From contig NZ_QYCP01000096.1 of assembly GCF_025506275.1 (NCBI RefSeq), forward strand, positions 232,349 to 296,348: a DNA stretch of 64,000 nt. Direction: 5' to 3'. Positions 1 through 8,497 of the stretch are shown here, one piece after another. A program made the position numbers and the translations under genes. The first letter of the stretch is position 1, and every line of letters begins with the position of its first letter. The stretch is from Brevibacterium permense (GTDB taxonomy: Bacteria > Actinomycetota > Actinomycetes > Actinomycetales > Brevibacteriaceae). A model generated the notes under the pieces. It ran no database searches, was not told the DNA's origin, and saw only the letters and a list, made by a program, of their open reading frames with translations.

Positions 1-148
1 TGACGTCGACTCCCCGTTCGGCCAGAATCGTCGCGGCCGATAGGCCCGCGATTCCGGCGCCGATGACCGTGACGGTCTTCGGGCGCAGCAGGCTGCGTCG
101 CCCGGGGGCGGCCGGCAGTCGTCGAGCATGTGGATCGTGCGGGGTCAT
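1..148 (-). CDS. crtU: CrtU-type carotenoid desaturase (isorenieratene synthase), N-terminal fragment
   Basis: Only the first 49 codons are inside the window; the gene runs off the left edge. The translation has a short basic leader and then an FAD-binding beta-alpha-beta fold with VIGAGIAGLSAA and an acidic end (LAERGVDV), typical of carotenoid desaturases and aromatases. The ATG at 148 overlaps the crtYd stop (ATGA), so it is the last visible gene of the marR-P450-crtYc-crtYd operon. In Brevibacterium carotenoid clusters this position is held by crtU, which turns the beta-ionone rings of beta-carotene into the aromatic rings of isorenieratene. The fold is visible; the CrtU identity is inferred from the neighbours, since another FAD amine-oxidase-like desaturase would start the same way. 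Confidence 0.8.
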   Translation of the reverse strand, partial: MTPHDPHARRLPAAPGRRSLLRPKTVTVIGAGIAGLSAATILAERGVDV

Positions 149-468
149 TCCGCCTCCTCGGGGTTTCGATTGAGGTTCCACTGCCAGAGCATGAGCACTG
201 CGGTGATCATGGCGAAGCCGAACCCGAAGTCCTCAATGGGGATGTCGAACGGGAAGCGGATGCCGAGGAACATGTCCGGGTTATAGATGACGATCGGGTC
301 GGACAGTTTCGTCAGCCAGCCGTCGACGAGGCATTGGAATCCCAGGCAGATGGCCAGCGCCGCCCAGTACTTCGCGCGGCGGAAGATGCCGCTGCGGAAG
401 ACGAGGAGTTCGAGTCCCACGACCACGATCATGCCGAGGGCGGTCATCACGGAGTACTCGGGGATCAT
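145..468 (-). CDS. crtYd: Lycopene beta-cyclase subunit CrtYd
   Basis: A 107-residue membrane protein starting MIPEYSVMTAL. It has three hydrophobic segments (about residues 5-22, 32-50 and 80-97) and the motif PFDIPIEDFGFGF, the hallmark of the small C50/C40 actinobacterial cyclase subunits (CrtYd/CrtYf family, lycopene cyclase domain). It works as a heterodimer with CrtYc to close both ends of lycopene into beta-rings. The chosen ATG (468) overlaps the crtYc stop by ATGA; the same frame stays open upstream to 555, but that part lies inside crtYc and is basic and uncyclase-like. Its stop overlaps crtU, so translation is probably coupled along the operon. Confidence 0.9.
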   Translation of the reverse strand: MIPEYSVMTALGMIVVVGLELLVFRSGIFRRAKYWAALAICLGFQCLVDGWLTKLSDPIVIYNPDMFLGIRFPFDIPIEDFGFGFAMITAVLMLWQWNLNRNPEEAE

Positions 469-860
469 CGGATCTCGCCGTCGATCGGTGGGCGGCGATC
501 GGGCTCTCTGGGGTGGGCGACGTTCGTCCGGCTGCCTGTGCGTCGTCGGGTCCACCCGATCACGGTGCCGACCGCCTCATAGCTCAGCAGCGCGCAGACG
601 GGGATGACGAGGAAGAACACGAGTTCTTCGAGCGGGAGGATCCCGAGGTCGATGCCCGTGACGAAACGCGGATCGTAGGACCAGTGGTCGCGGGCGATGG
701 CGATGATGTCCCAGACGGCGAAGACGACGACCACCGGGACCAGGGCCTTAAGCAGAACCTGCCAGCGACGGTAGACGCGGGCGGCGAACACGAGCTCGAG
801 CGGCAGAGTGATGAGCAGGCAGGCGGCCATGAGGCCGAGGTAGTCCCAGTGTCCGATCAT
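465..860 (-). CDS. crtYc: Lycopene beta-cyclase subunit CrtYc
   Basis: A 131-residue membrane protein with three hydrophobic segments and the cyclase motif DLGILPLEELVFFLVIP, characteristic of the CrtYc/CrtYe half of the heterodimeric lycopene cyclase. Together with CrtYd it cyclises lycopene to beta-carotene in the membrane. The ATG at 860 overlaps the P450 stop (ATGA) and its own stop overlaps crtYd. The hydrophilic tail (about residues 105-131, rich in Arg/Pro) extends beyond the last membrane span and shares DNA with the crtYd start. Family assignment is strong because both halves occur side by side in the expected order. Confidence 0.9.
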   Translation of the reverse strand: MIGHWDYLGLMAACLLITLPLELVFAARVYRRWQVLLKALVPVVVVFAVWDIIAIARDHWSYDPRFVTGIDLGILPLEELVFFLVIPVCALLSYEAVGTVIGWTRRRTGSRTNVAHPREPDRRPPIDGEIR

Positions 861-2131
861 GGATGACTCCGCCGTGCGGGATCGCTGCTGCCAGGTATGC
901 GCGCGGGGCGGGCGGGTACGTGGAGGCCGAGATCGAGGTTGCGGATCCGATAGCCCTCGATGAGGTCGTCCCAGCCGACGGTGGGCTCCGTGAGCAGCCG
1001 CGGACCGCAGGAGAGAAGCCGGTGGACGAGCGCATCGGTTTCGTACAGGGCCAGGAACTGTCCCGGGCAGCTGTGGGCGCCGTCGCTGAAACTCAGCCCC
1101 GCGGCCGGAGCGGCACCCTGCCGAGCTGGGCAGAGAGCCTCGGCGTCGTGACCGTAGTGATCGGTGTCGATGTTGGTCTCACGGACGCAGACATCGATGA
1201 GGTCGCCGGTGGCAATGGTCGTCGTTGTGTGATCGTCGCTGATGTCGATAGGGGAGGTGGCGCGACGGTAGAGGTGGCCGACGACGGGTTCGAGACGGAT
1301 GATCTCCTCGAGGATGGACAGCCGCCGAGGCTGCTCGGCTGCGAGGTATTCACCTCGCAGCTCCTCGTGATCGAGCAGATGCCAGCAGGCCATCGAGATG
1401 AACTCGCGGGTCGTGACCATCCCTGCGGTGCCGTAGGTGAGGCACTCGACGAGGATGTCACCGGTGCTGTGCCCGGAATCGAGGAGGTGGGAGATGACGT
1501 CGCCGCGGTGTCGACGCCGGTGGGCGCGGACGGCGGGGAGGACATCGTGGATGAAGAAGGTGATGAGCGGCATGATGCCGTTGACCGCCGCCTGCGCCCA
1601 TTGGCGGTTCGTGCGTCCCCAATCCTCTGCAGCGAGGTCGACCGGGGGCTGACGGAAGAACGCGGTCAGCCGCGTGGCCATGCTGTCGGTGTCGGATTCG
1701 GTGAGCCCAACCACCCGCGACGTCACGTCGACCGTGAAGTGCAGCGCCGCCTCGTCGAGTCGACAGCGGCCCGAGACGGCCGCCTCGTCGACGATCGCCT
1801 GCGCGGAGGCGGCGATGTGCTCACCGTAGCGGTCGGCGATGACCGCCGGTGCGAAGAATCGGGCGACCTCGCGGCGCTGTCGGTCGTGTGCCGGTCCGTC
1901 GGAGATGAGGATCGGATGGGAGCGGAAGAGGCCGCGGGGGATCTTCTCCGCAGTGAAGCCTGCTTGAGCCGTCGACGAGCGGGCGCGCAGCACCTGCCGG
2001 GCCGCGGTGATCGAGCGGATCCTCCACATCCCCCGGTGCGTCTCGACGGCGGGGGAGGTGGTCTCATCCGCGCGACGGGCCTTACGCAAACCTGCCCCGG
2101 AGAGTCGGCCCATCGGGGCGGTCGCGGTCAC
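857..2131 (-). CDS. Cytochrome P450 of the carotenoid cluster (probable aromatic carotenoid hydroxylase)
   Basis: A 424-residue soluble bacterial P450. Visible signatures are the K-helix ExxR (EEIIR, about residue 275), the heme-binding loop FSDGAHSCPGQ (about 345-355, Cys as thiolate ligand), and a rather atypical I-helix region around YGTAGMVTTREF. The GTG start at 2131 overlaps the marR stop (GTGA), and its own stop overlaps crtYc, so it belongs to the carotenoid operon. P450 genes sit in the same place in Brevibacterium isorenieratene clusters, where hydroxylation of the aromatic rings to 3-hydroxy and 3,3'-dihydroxy-isorenieratene is the expected role. The P450 call is certain; the substrate is inferred from context. 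Confidence 0.87.
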   Translation of the reverse strand: MTATAPMGRLSGAGLRKARRADETTSPAVETHRGMWRIRSITAARQVLRARSSTAQAGFTAEKIPRGLFRSHPILISDGPAHDRQRREVARFFAPAVIADRYGEHIAASAQAIVDEAAVSGRCRLDEAALHFTVDVTSRVVGLTESDTDSMATRLTAFFRQPPVDLAAEDWGRTNRQWAQAAVNGIMPLITFFIHDVLPAVRAHRRRHRGDVISHLLDSGHSTGDILVECLTYGTAGMVTTREFISMACWHLLDHEELRGEYLAAEQPRRLSILEEIIRLEPVVGHLYRRATSPIDISDDHTTTTIATGDLIDVCVRETNIDTDHYGHDAEALCPARQGAAPAAGLSFSDGAHSCPGQFLALYETDALVHRLLSCGPRLLTEPTVGWDDLIEGYRIRNLDLGLHVPARPARIPGSSDPARRSHP

Positions 2132-2706
2132 GGCTGTTGCGTCCAGTCGGCATTGTTCAGGGACAATTCTTCGGTCATCCCGTTGAGAAAGCGGATGACG
2201 GCATCGCGTTCGCGGCTGGAGAGGTCGGCTGCGGCGTGGATTCGTCGGGCCTGCGTGCGCCCGACGGTCTCGCGGGCCGAGCGGGTTGTCTCTGCCGTGA
2301 CTTCAAGGGCGTATGCCCGGCGATCACTGGGATGGAGCTTCCTGATCACGTGCCCTTCGCGTTCCAGGCGATTGATGAGCTTAGTCACCGAGGCCGCCGA
2401 CATGGACATATGGACTGACAGCATCTTCGGGGTCACGACCGCGTTCTGCCGCTTCGCGGCGATGAGGTAGTGCAGCGCACGCATGTCCTGCTCGCTGAGC
2501 TTCATGAACCTGCGTGAGGCTTCGGAGAGGGCGCGTTCGGCCTCGCGCAGTCGGGCGAGCGCGTTCATGACGGCTGCGATCTGCTCGCGGTCGGCAGCGG
2601 AGAAGTCGGAGGAGTCGATGAGGTCACCAGGAAAGCCGGACTGCGATCCGGTGTACATGTTCTCTGTGATCGGGTCGTGAACGCCCGCGGCCTCCGATGA
2701 CTCCAT
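2128..2706 (-). CDS. MarR-family transcriptional regulator of the carotenoid genes
   Basis: A 192-residue protein with a central MarR winged helix: a recognition-helix region with MSAASVTKLINRLEREGHV (about residues 105-123), followed by a wing with HPSDRRAY, the conserved DxR wing motif. About 55 polar residues precede it. It is the first gene of the leftward P450-crtYc-crtYd-crtU operon and faces crtE across 115 bp that hold a perfect inverted repeat. This matches the CrtR-type MarR repressors beside actinobacterial crt operons, which in Corynebacterium respond to GGPP. Repression of both divergent operons and autoregulation are inferred from this layout; the ligand is not known from sequence. 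Confidence 0.85.
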   Translation of the reverse strand: MESSEAAGVHDPITENMYTGSQSGFPGDLIDSSDFSAADREQIAAVMNALARLREAERALSEASRRFMKLSEQDMRALHYLIAAKRQNAVVTPKMLSVHMSMSAASVTKLINRLEREGHVIRKLHPSDRRAYALEVTAETTRSARETVGRTQARRIHAAADLSSRERDAVIRFLNGMTEELSLNNADWTQQP

Positions 2707-2761
2707 AGCGGCATCTTACTGACTTTCGACCCTTGAACGCATAAGAATAACTCCATGCATA

Positions 2762-2798
2762 TAGTAACCTGAAGTGTAGTATATCGTTCAGGTTACTA
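2762..2798. promoter_or_regulatory. Candidate MarR operator between the divergent crt operons
   Basis: Two perfect 12-bp arms, TAGTAACCTGAA (2762-2773) and TTCAGGTTACTA (2787-2798), are separated by 13 bp. The spacer contains AGTATA, read leftward as TATACT, a good -10 hexamer for the marR-P450-crtYcd-U operon. The site lies in the only gap between the two crt operons, 24 bp before the crtE ATG, so a protein bound here would cover both promoters. Confidence 0.75.
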
Positions 2799-2821
2799 CA
2801 GATCGACCGAAGGACTCAGCT

Positions 2822-3985
2822 ATGACCACTGCCGAGGGTGTCGGGTTCGGGTCCCCCGTCACAGCCGACATCGAGTCAGAGGTTCGGCGTGTGCTTGATG
2901 CCCGGGCAGACCGAGTAGCGGCCCTGGGGCCCTCGATCGTCGAGGTGTGGGACCGTCTCTCCAGCTGTCTGCTCGGGGGAAAGCTGCTGCGCCCGCGACT
3001 GCTCGTAGGAGCCTTCGACGCGCTCGCCCCCGATCCCTTCTCGGATTTCGTCACCGAGGCGGGCCCGCTTCGATCGGGCACGGCCGTCGACGGCTCGCCT
3101 GCGGGGAGAGGGCGGGCCCTGCGCATTGCGGCGGCTGTAGAGCTGCTGCACTTCGCTTTTCTTCTTCACGACGACGTCATCGACGGTGACCTCATGCGCC
3201 GTGGGCGCCCGAACTTCATCGGCCTCCTGCTCGAGGAGTGGCAGGCTGCCGATGGTCCCGCCGCCGAGTCGACGTCGGGCCCCTCGCAGCTGCAGGCTGC
3301 ACGCAGCACGGCGATGCTGGTCGGAGACCTGCTGCTCTCTTCTGCCCAACAGATCGTCTTCAGCCAGGTGCCTCCCGGGGACGTGGGTGCGCGACTTCTC
3401 GAACAGTTCGACCGAGCCGTGATCGAATCGGTGGCCGGTGAGCTGACCGATGTGGCGCTCAGCGCCGGACTCATCGGCGCGGACCTCGCCGGCGTGGTGG
3501 AGATGAGTCGTCAGAAGACCGCGACCTACTCCTTCGAACTGCCGCTGCGTTCGGCTGCGATCCTCGCCGGTCACAGCCCGGAAGTCGAGGACGTCCTCGG
3601 CCGGGTCGGTGCCATGATCGGGTTGTCCTACCAGCTCCAGGATGATCTGCTCTCGACCTTCGGACACCCTGCCGACCACGGCAAGGACGCCTATTCCGAT
3701 CTGCGGGAGGGCAAGGAGACAGCTCTCATCGCCGTCGCCAGGCGGACGGCCGACTGGCCGCTCATCGAACCGCACTTCGGCACCGGGGATCTCAGTGAAG
3801 GCGACGGAGCGAAGGTGAGGTCGCTGCTGTCCGAGTGCGGGGCCGAACGTGAGATTCGCGTGCTCATCGACGAGCTCGCCGATAATGCGCGGGAACTCAT
3901 GGCGACCGCACCGTCCGGCTTGGGGCCGGACATGATCGTGCTCATCGACGACCTCATCGCGACGCTTGACGGGAGACGATCATGA
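2822..3985 (+). CDS. crtE: Geranylgeranyl diphosphate synthase
   Basis: A 387-residue trans-isoprenyl diphosphate synthase. The first aspartate-rich motif is visible as HDDVIDGD with following RRGRPNF (about residues 118-135), and the second as LQDDLLSTFGH (about 277-287), the residues that bind Mg and the diphosphates. It condenses IPP with allylic diphosphates to GGPP, the precursor for phytoene. The ATG is preceded by GAAGGA. Its stop overlaps the crtB ATG (ATGA), giving a tight crtE-crtB-crtI operon driven from the shared divergent promoter region. Confidence 0.92.
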   Translation: MTTAEGVGFGSPVTADIESEVRRVLDARADRVAALGPSIVEVWDRLSSCLLGGKLLRPRLLVGAFDALAPDPFSDFVTEAGPLRSGTAVDGSPAGRGRALRIAAAVELLHFAFLLHDDVIDGDLMRRGRPNFIGLLLEEWQAADGPAAESTSGPSQLQAARSTAMLVGDLLLSSAQQIVFSQVPPGDVGARLLEQFDRAVIESVAGELTDVALSAGLIGADLAGVVEMSRQKTATYSFELPLRSAAILAGHSPEVEDVLGRVGAMIGLSYQLQDDLLSTFGHPADHGKDAYSDLREGKETALIAVARRTADWPLIEPHFGTGDLSEGDGAKVRSLLSECGAEREIRVLIDELADNARELMATAPSGLGPDMIVLIDDLIATLDGRRS

Positions 3986-4908
3986 AACGCAACGTGGACC
4001 GCTTAGGCCCCCTCGGGCGCTATTCCTTCGTGTCGACCCGGATCTCGCGGTCGGTCATCGGCGCCTACTCGACGTCCTTCGGCCTGGCGGCACGACTGCT
4101 CGGGCACCGCCACCGCGATCACGTGCGCAATATCTACGCCCTGGTCAGGGTCGCAGACGAACTCGTCGACGGGGTCGCTGCCGAAGCGGGCATCGACATC
4201 GACGAACAGCATCGGATGCTCGACCGGCTCGAGGCCGAGACCGAAAGCGGGATGAGCCTCGGCTACAGCAGCAACCCCATCATTCATGCCTTCTCCCGCA
4301 CCGCCCGTACGGCCGGATTCGGAGACGAGCTGACCCGGCCGTTCTTCGCCTCCATGCGGACAGACCTGCAGACAACGTCATCGGGCGATTCGACCGCTGC
4401 CGCCCAGGGGCGGGTCGGCTTCGGTCGGAGGGAGCATGCCGATTATGTCTACGGGTCTGCCGAGGTCGTGGGGCTGATGTGCCTGAGGGTCTTCGCCCGC
4501 GACGAGGCGTACTCGAACGAGGAAGAACGACTTCTGGACCACGGTGCCCGCAGCTTGGGTGCGGCCTTCCAGAACGTCAACTTCCTTCGCGACCTCGGCG
4601 ATGACACGCAGCGCCTGGGGCGAAGCTACCTCACCGAAGAAGCCACGGTCGATGGCCGAACGCAGGAGCGATGGATCATTGCCATCCGCGAACAGATCGC
4701 TGCCGCCGCGCAGACGATTCCGCTTCTGCCCGGTGACGCCCGCCTGGCAGTCCTGTCCGCATTGCGTCTGTTCTCCGCGCTGACCGACCGATTGGCCGAA
4801 GTGCCGGCCGCAGAGCTTCCACGTCGACGGGTCCGAGTGACGGGCCCGGACAAGGCGGCGCTCGTCCTCCGGGCGATGTACGAGGTGCGGACGGGGGCGA
4901 AGCGATGA
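3982..4908 (+). CDS. crtB: Phytoene synthase
   Basis: A 308-residue squalene/phytoene synthase family enzyme that joins two GGPP molecules into phytoene. The family motifs are visible: YSTSFGLAARLL near the N-terminus, the first Asp-rich motif in VRVADELVD (about residues 53-61), YVYGSAEVVGLMCLRVF (about 154-170), and the second Asp-rich motif in NVNFLRDLGDD (about 197-207). The ATG overlaps the crtE stop and the stop overlaps the crtI ATG, implying coupled translation. Length is normal for bacterial CrtB. Confidence 0.93.
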   Translation: MKRNVDRLGPLGRYSFVSTRISRSVIGAYSTSFGLAARLLGHRHRDHVRNIYALVRVADELVDGVAAEAGIDIDEQHRMLDRLEAETESGMSLGYSSNPIIHAFSRTARTAGFGDELTRPFFASMRTDLQTTSSGDSTAAAQGRVGFGRREHADYVYGSAEVVGLMCLRVFARDEAYSNEEERLLDHGARSLGAAFQNVNFLRDLGDDTQRLGRSYLTEEATVDGRTQERWIIAIREQIAAAAQTIPLLPGDARLAVLSALRLFSALTDRLAEVPAAELPRRRVRVTGPDKAALVLRAMYEVRTGAKR

Positions 4909-6470
4909 GTCGGGTGATCGTCATCGGTGGGGGAATCGCCGGACTCGCCACCTCGGCGCTTCTGGCCCGCGACGGACACGAGGTCACCCTTCTCGAACGC
5001 AACAGCCGCCTCGGCGGGCGTGCGGGCAGCGTTGAGGATCAGGGCTTCAGGTTTGACACCGGGCCCTCGTGGTTCCTCATGCGGGAGGTCTACGACCACT
5101 TCTTCGAACTGCTGGGCACGAGCACGGATGAGCAGCTGGATCTGCGGCTCCTCGACCCCGGGTATCGGGTCTTCTCGGAGCCTGATGACGTCACCGGTCT
5201 GCGCGGCGTGGAAGTGCCGCACGGTATCGAAGCGGTGGCCGACCTGTTCGAGTGCATCGAACCGGGAGGGGGTGCCGCGGTGCGGAAGTACGTGAGGTCC
5301 GCGGGGCTGACGGCCGAAGTCGCCCGCAATCGGTTCCTCTACAACCCCTTCACGAAGCTGAGACCAGCCATCGGCCGAGATGTTCTCAGGTCCTTGCCGC
5401 AGCTGACCCGACTGCTGCTGCGGCCGCTCGCGACATTCGTGGAGCGGCGGTTCGAGGCATCGATCCTGCGCCGGATTCTGACGTATCCGGCAGTATTCCT
5501 CGGCACCGACCCCAATCGTGCTCCCGCGATCTATCACCTATTGAGCGCATTCGACCTGGATCAGGGTGTCTTCTATCCGATGGGTGGGTTCTGGGCTGTC
5601 GTCGAACGTCTGGAAGCGCTGGCTCGCCGAGCCGGGGTCACGGTGACCACCTCGGCGGAGGCGACGGAAGTGATGACGCAGGACAGAGGTGGTCGAACAG
5701 TCGTCAGCGGAGTCCGCTGGACCGATTCCGACGGTCGATCGCATGTCGAACCGGCCGAACTCATCGTGTCTGCCGCCGACCTGCACCATACGGAGACCGA
5801 GCTGCTTCCGCCACGGCTGCGCAGCTACCCCGAGTCGGTCTGGTCAAAGGTGGAGAGTGGTCCGGGAGCGATCATCGCAATGCTCGGCGTCGACGGAACC
5901 CTGCCCGAACTCGATCATCACTCGCTGTTCTTCACCGATGAGTGGGAGGAGAACCTGCAGGCGATCTTCGGTGCCGAGCAGAAGATACCCGAGCCGGCAT
6001 CGCTCTATGTGTGCAGACCCAGTGCTACGGATCCCACGGTGGCACCGGCTGGGTATGAGAATCTCTTCGTTCTCATTCCGATTCCGGCGGACGTGGAGAT
6101 CGGCAGTGGGGGTTCGGACGGGAAAGGAAGTCCCGTCCTCGAAGCGGCAGTCGATGCCGCGCTCGAGCGCATCGGACTGTGGGCAGGAATCGAGGACCTG
6201 CGCAGTCGGATCAGACTGCGCAGGACCCTCGGCCCGGCCGATTTCGCCCGGGACTTCCACTCGTGGAAGGGAGGAATGCTCGGGCCATCGCACATCCTCC
6301 GACAGAGCGCATTCCTGCGGATGCAGAATCAGTCACGACGCGTGGACGGACTCTTCTACGCCGGAGCAACGACCGCGCCGGGGATCGGTGTGCCGATGTG
6401 CCTCATCAGCGCCGAAGTCGTCGCCAAACGCATCCGCGGAGATCACTCGGCAGGGCCGACTCCCGTGTGA
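4905..6470 (+). CDS. crtI: Phytoene desaturase (lycopene-forming)
   Basis: A 521-residue CrtI-type FAD desaturase. It begins with the dinucleotide-binding signature VIGGGIAGLATSALLARDGH and LLERNSRLGGRAG, and near the C-terminus has YAGATTAPGIGVPMCLISAEVVA, the CrtI-family bacterial desaturase signature. It introduces four double bases-worth of conjugation into phytoene to yield lycopene, the substrate of CrtYc/CrtYd. It is the last gene of the rightward operon, 23 bp from the convergent DEAD-box helicase gene, with no obvious strong hairpin in that small gap. Length fits the family. Confidence 0.93.
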   Translation: MSRVIVIGGGIAGLATSALLARDGHEVTLLERNSRLGGRAGSVEDQGFRFDTGPSWFLMREVYDHFFELLGTSTDEQLDLRLLDPGYRVFSEPDDVTGLRGVEVPHGIEAVADLFECIEPGGGAAVRKYVRSAGLTAEVARNRFLYNPFTKLRPAIGRDVLRSLPQLTRLLLRPLATFVERRFEASILRRILTYPAVFLGTDPNRAPAIYHLLSAFDLDQGVFYPMGGFWAVVERLEALARRAGVTVTTSAEATEVMTQDRGGRTVVSGVRWTDSDGRSHVEPAELIVSAADLHHTETELLPPRLRSYPESVWSKVESGPGAIIAMLGVDGTLPELDHHSLFFTDEWEENLQAIFGAEQKIPEPASLYVCRPSATDPTVAPAGYENLFVLIPIPADVEIGSGGSDGKGSPVLEAAVDAALERIGLWAGIEDLRSRIRLRRTLGPADFARDFHSWKGGMLGPSHILRQSAFLRMQNQSRRVDGLFYAGATTAPGIGVPMCLISAEVVAKRIRGDHSAGPTPV

Positions 6471-6493
6471 CGTGCGCCGGTGCTCTGCTGGAC

Positions 6494-8302
6494 TCAGCTG
6501 GTGGTCGAATAGACCTGCTCGGAGCCTCCGGTGCGCACCCGATTGCGGCGGCGGGTCTCCGGGCTCGTGCCGCGCGAACCCGATGATCGGCGGTTGGTCG
6601 GCTGACCGGATCGCGATGCCGAACCCTGACCGCCGGAACGGCTACCACGAGCCGACACGCGACGGCCGCTGCCTTCGCCGCTGCGACCGGAACCATCGTT
6701 TCGACCGGCCTGGCCGGACCCGGTGCCACGGTTGTTCTGGCGGGAGGCGTTGCCGTTGCGCTCTCCGCCGTTGCCACGTGAGTTCTCACGGTTGCGACCC
6801 GACTCATTGGCGGTGCCATCGCGACCCACGCTTCCACCGCGTCCGCCACGGCCGCCTCGGCGACGGGACGACCGGCCACCGGACTTCGCCGGTTCGGTCT
6901 TCTTGCGCGGCTGGACGGGTTCCTTCGGCTGCGGGGCGACGAACTCGGCGATCTCGCCGACGAGCTCGGTCACCTCGGGGGACTCTGCGGTGACCTTCTG
7001 CGGGGTCGCCTTGATGGCGGCCTTGCGCAGGAGGATCTGGGTGTCCTTGCGCTCTTCGGCGGTCATCACCGTGACGACGTCACCGGCGCTGCCGGCACGT
7101 GCGGTGCGGCCGGAACGGTGCAGGTATGCCTTGTGCTCGGTTGGAGGATCGACATGGACGACGAGCTCGACGGAGTCGACGTGGACGCCGCGGGCGGCGA
7201 TGTCTGTGGCCACGAGTACCTTCGCCTCACCACTGGTGAACGCGGCGAGGTTGCGATCGCGGGCACCCTGAGACAGGTTTCCGTGCAGGTCGACGGCGGG
7301 GACGCCCGCTGCCGTGAGCTGGCGGGCGAAGCGCTTGGCCCGGTGCTTCGTTCGGGTGAAGAGGATGCGGCGGCCCGTGCCGGAGGCGAGCTTGTGTACG
7401 AGTTCGTTCTTGTCGTCGACTGACACCTCGAACACGTGGTGGGTCATGGCCGACACGTGGGAGGTCGCCTCGTCGACGGAGTGGAGGACCTCGTTGTGGA
7501 GGAAGCGACGGACGAGTTTGTTGACGTCGTTGTCCAAGGTGGCGGAGAAGAACATCCGCTGTCCCTCGGTCGGGGTCTGGTTGAGGATGCGGGTAACTCC
7601 GGGCAGGAACCCGAGGTCAGCCATGTGGTCGGCTTCGTCGAGGATGGTGACCTCGATGTTCTCGAGCGTGAGGATGTCCTGCTGGAGCAGGTCCTTGAGG
7701 CGGCCCGGGCAGGCCACGACGATGTCGACGCCGGCCTTCAGCGCGACCTCCTGTCGACGCTGCTTGACGCCGCCGAAGATCGTCGTCGTCCGCAAGCCCA
7801 CGGCCTTAGCCAACGGGTCGATGACCTCGGTGATCTGCGTGGCGAGCTCACGGGTGGGAGCAAGGACGAGCCCGCGTGGATGGCGGAACTTCTGCGAACC
7901 CTTGCCGGATTCGGCCAGGCGCGCGACGAGGGGAATGGAGAATGCCAGGGTCTTGCCGGACCCGGTCTTTCCGCGGCCGAGCACATCGCGGCCGGCCAGC
8001 GTGTCGGGCAGAGTGTCCTGCTGGATCGGGAAGGCCTGGGTCTTGCCCTCACGGTCGAGGGAGTCGACAAGTTTGGCGGGAACACCGAGTTCGGCGAACG
8101 AGGTGGGCGCTGGGGAGGCCTTCTTCGTGCGATTGCTGGTGGTGCTTGTGGTGGTTGTGGTGGTGTTTCTGTTGCTGCCTCCGCGGGTGCGGGTGCTGCG
8201 GGGATTGGTGTGAGTCTGTGACGTAGTGATGGGGTGGCCCTTCGACGTGCCGGAGGGCGTGCCGGTGCCGTGCATAGGTGGCAGGCAGCCGCTTCCGGTC
8301 AT
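6494..8302 (-). CDS. DEAD-box ATP-dependent RNA helicase (RhlE-like)
   Basis: An RNA-unwinding ATPase of about 602 residues. The core has the Q motif (FAELGV...QAFPIQQDTLP), motif I GKTGSGKT, Ia PTRELATQ, II DEAD (LDEADHMADLGF), III SAT, and in the RecA2 domain TRTKHRAKRFAR, ATDIAARGVHV and HRSGRTARAG. The last 150 residues are a low-complexity Arg/Gly/Ser-rich tail (RGGRGGRGG), common in actinobacterial cold-adapted helicases and likely RNA-binding. The frame is open upstream to 8428, but that stretch is not helicase-like and lies between a likely promoter and the Thr/Asn-rich N-terminus. No clear ribosome site decides between ATG 8302 and ATG 8275. Confidence 0.88.
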   Translation of the reverse strand: MTGSGCLPPMHGTGTPSGTSKGHPITTSQTHTNPRSTRTRGGSNRNTTTTTTSTTSNRTKKASPAPTSFAELGVPAKLVDSLDREGKTQAFPIQQDTLPDTLAGRDVLGRGKTGSGKTLAFSIPLVARLAESGKGSQKFRHPRGLVLAPTRELATQITEVIDPLAKAVGLRTTTIFGGVKQRRQEVALKAGVDIVVACPGRLKDLLQQDILTLENIEVTILDEADHMADLGFLPGVTRILNQTPTEGQRMFFSATLDNDVNKLVRRFLHNEVLHSVDEATSHVSAMTHHVFEVSVDDKNELVHKLASGTGRRILFTRTKHRAKRFARQLTAAGVPAVDLHGNLSQGARDRNLAAFTSGEAKVLVATDIAARGVHVDSVELVVHVDPPTEHKAYLHRSGRTARAGSAGDVVTVMTAEERKDTQILLRKAAIKATPQKVTAESPEVTELVGEIAEFVAPQPKEPVQPRKKTEPAKSGGRSSRRRGGRGGRGGSVGRDGTANESGRNRENSRGNGGERNGNASRQNNRGTGSGQAGRNDGSGRSGEGSGRRVSARGSRSGGQGSASRSGQPTNRRSSGSRGTSPETRRRNRVRTGGSEQVYSTTS

Positions 8303-8406
8303 GGAATGAGCGCTGTCGGCGCTCTCGATCGCCGAGAGAAAACGGCTTCGGAAATGCGCGGGTGCTTTCACCCAGCTGCAGAGACGAGGCGTCCTGACGA
8401 CGCAGG

Positions 8407-8442
8407 GAACCCGAAATCGGGTTCGCAAGTACCTTCAGTATA
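8407..8442 (-). promoter_or_regulatory. Promoter -10 and leader hairpin of the helicase gene
   Basis: Read leftward, TATACT (8442-8437) is a good -10 hexamer. Just downstream in the predicted leader is a perfect stem, GAACCCGA/TCGGGTTC with a 2-nt loop (8407-8424). This places a leader of over 100 nt before the helicase start, as often seen for autoregulated or cold-induced RNA helicase mRNAs. No -35 of comparable quality was identified. Confidence 0.4.
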
Positions 8443-8497
8443 CCGCCGGCAGAGCTGAGAGCAGAATCCGCCGGCGCGCAGCCTGGCTCCGACCGGT

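Noticed and set aside
863..2470. Long + strand open frame (about 535 codons) opposite the P450 and marR genes.
   Set aside because: High-GC antisense shadow; the minus-strand genes have full family motifs and linked starts and stops.
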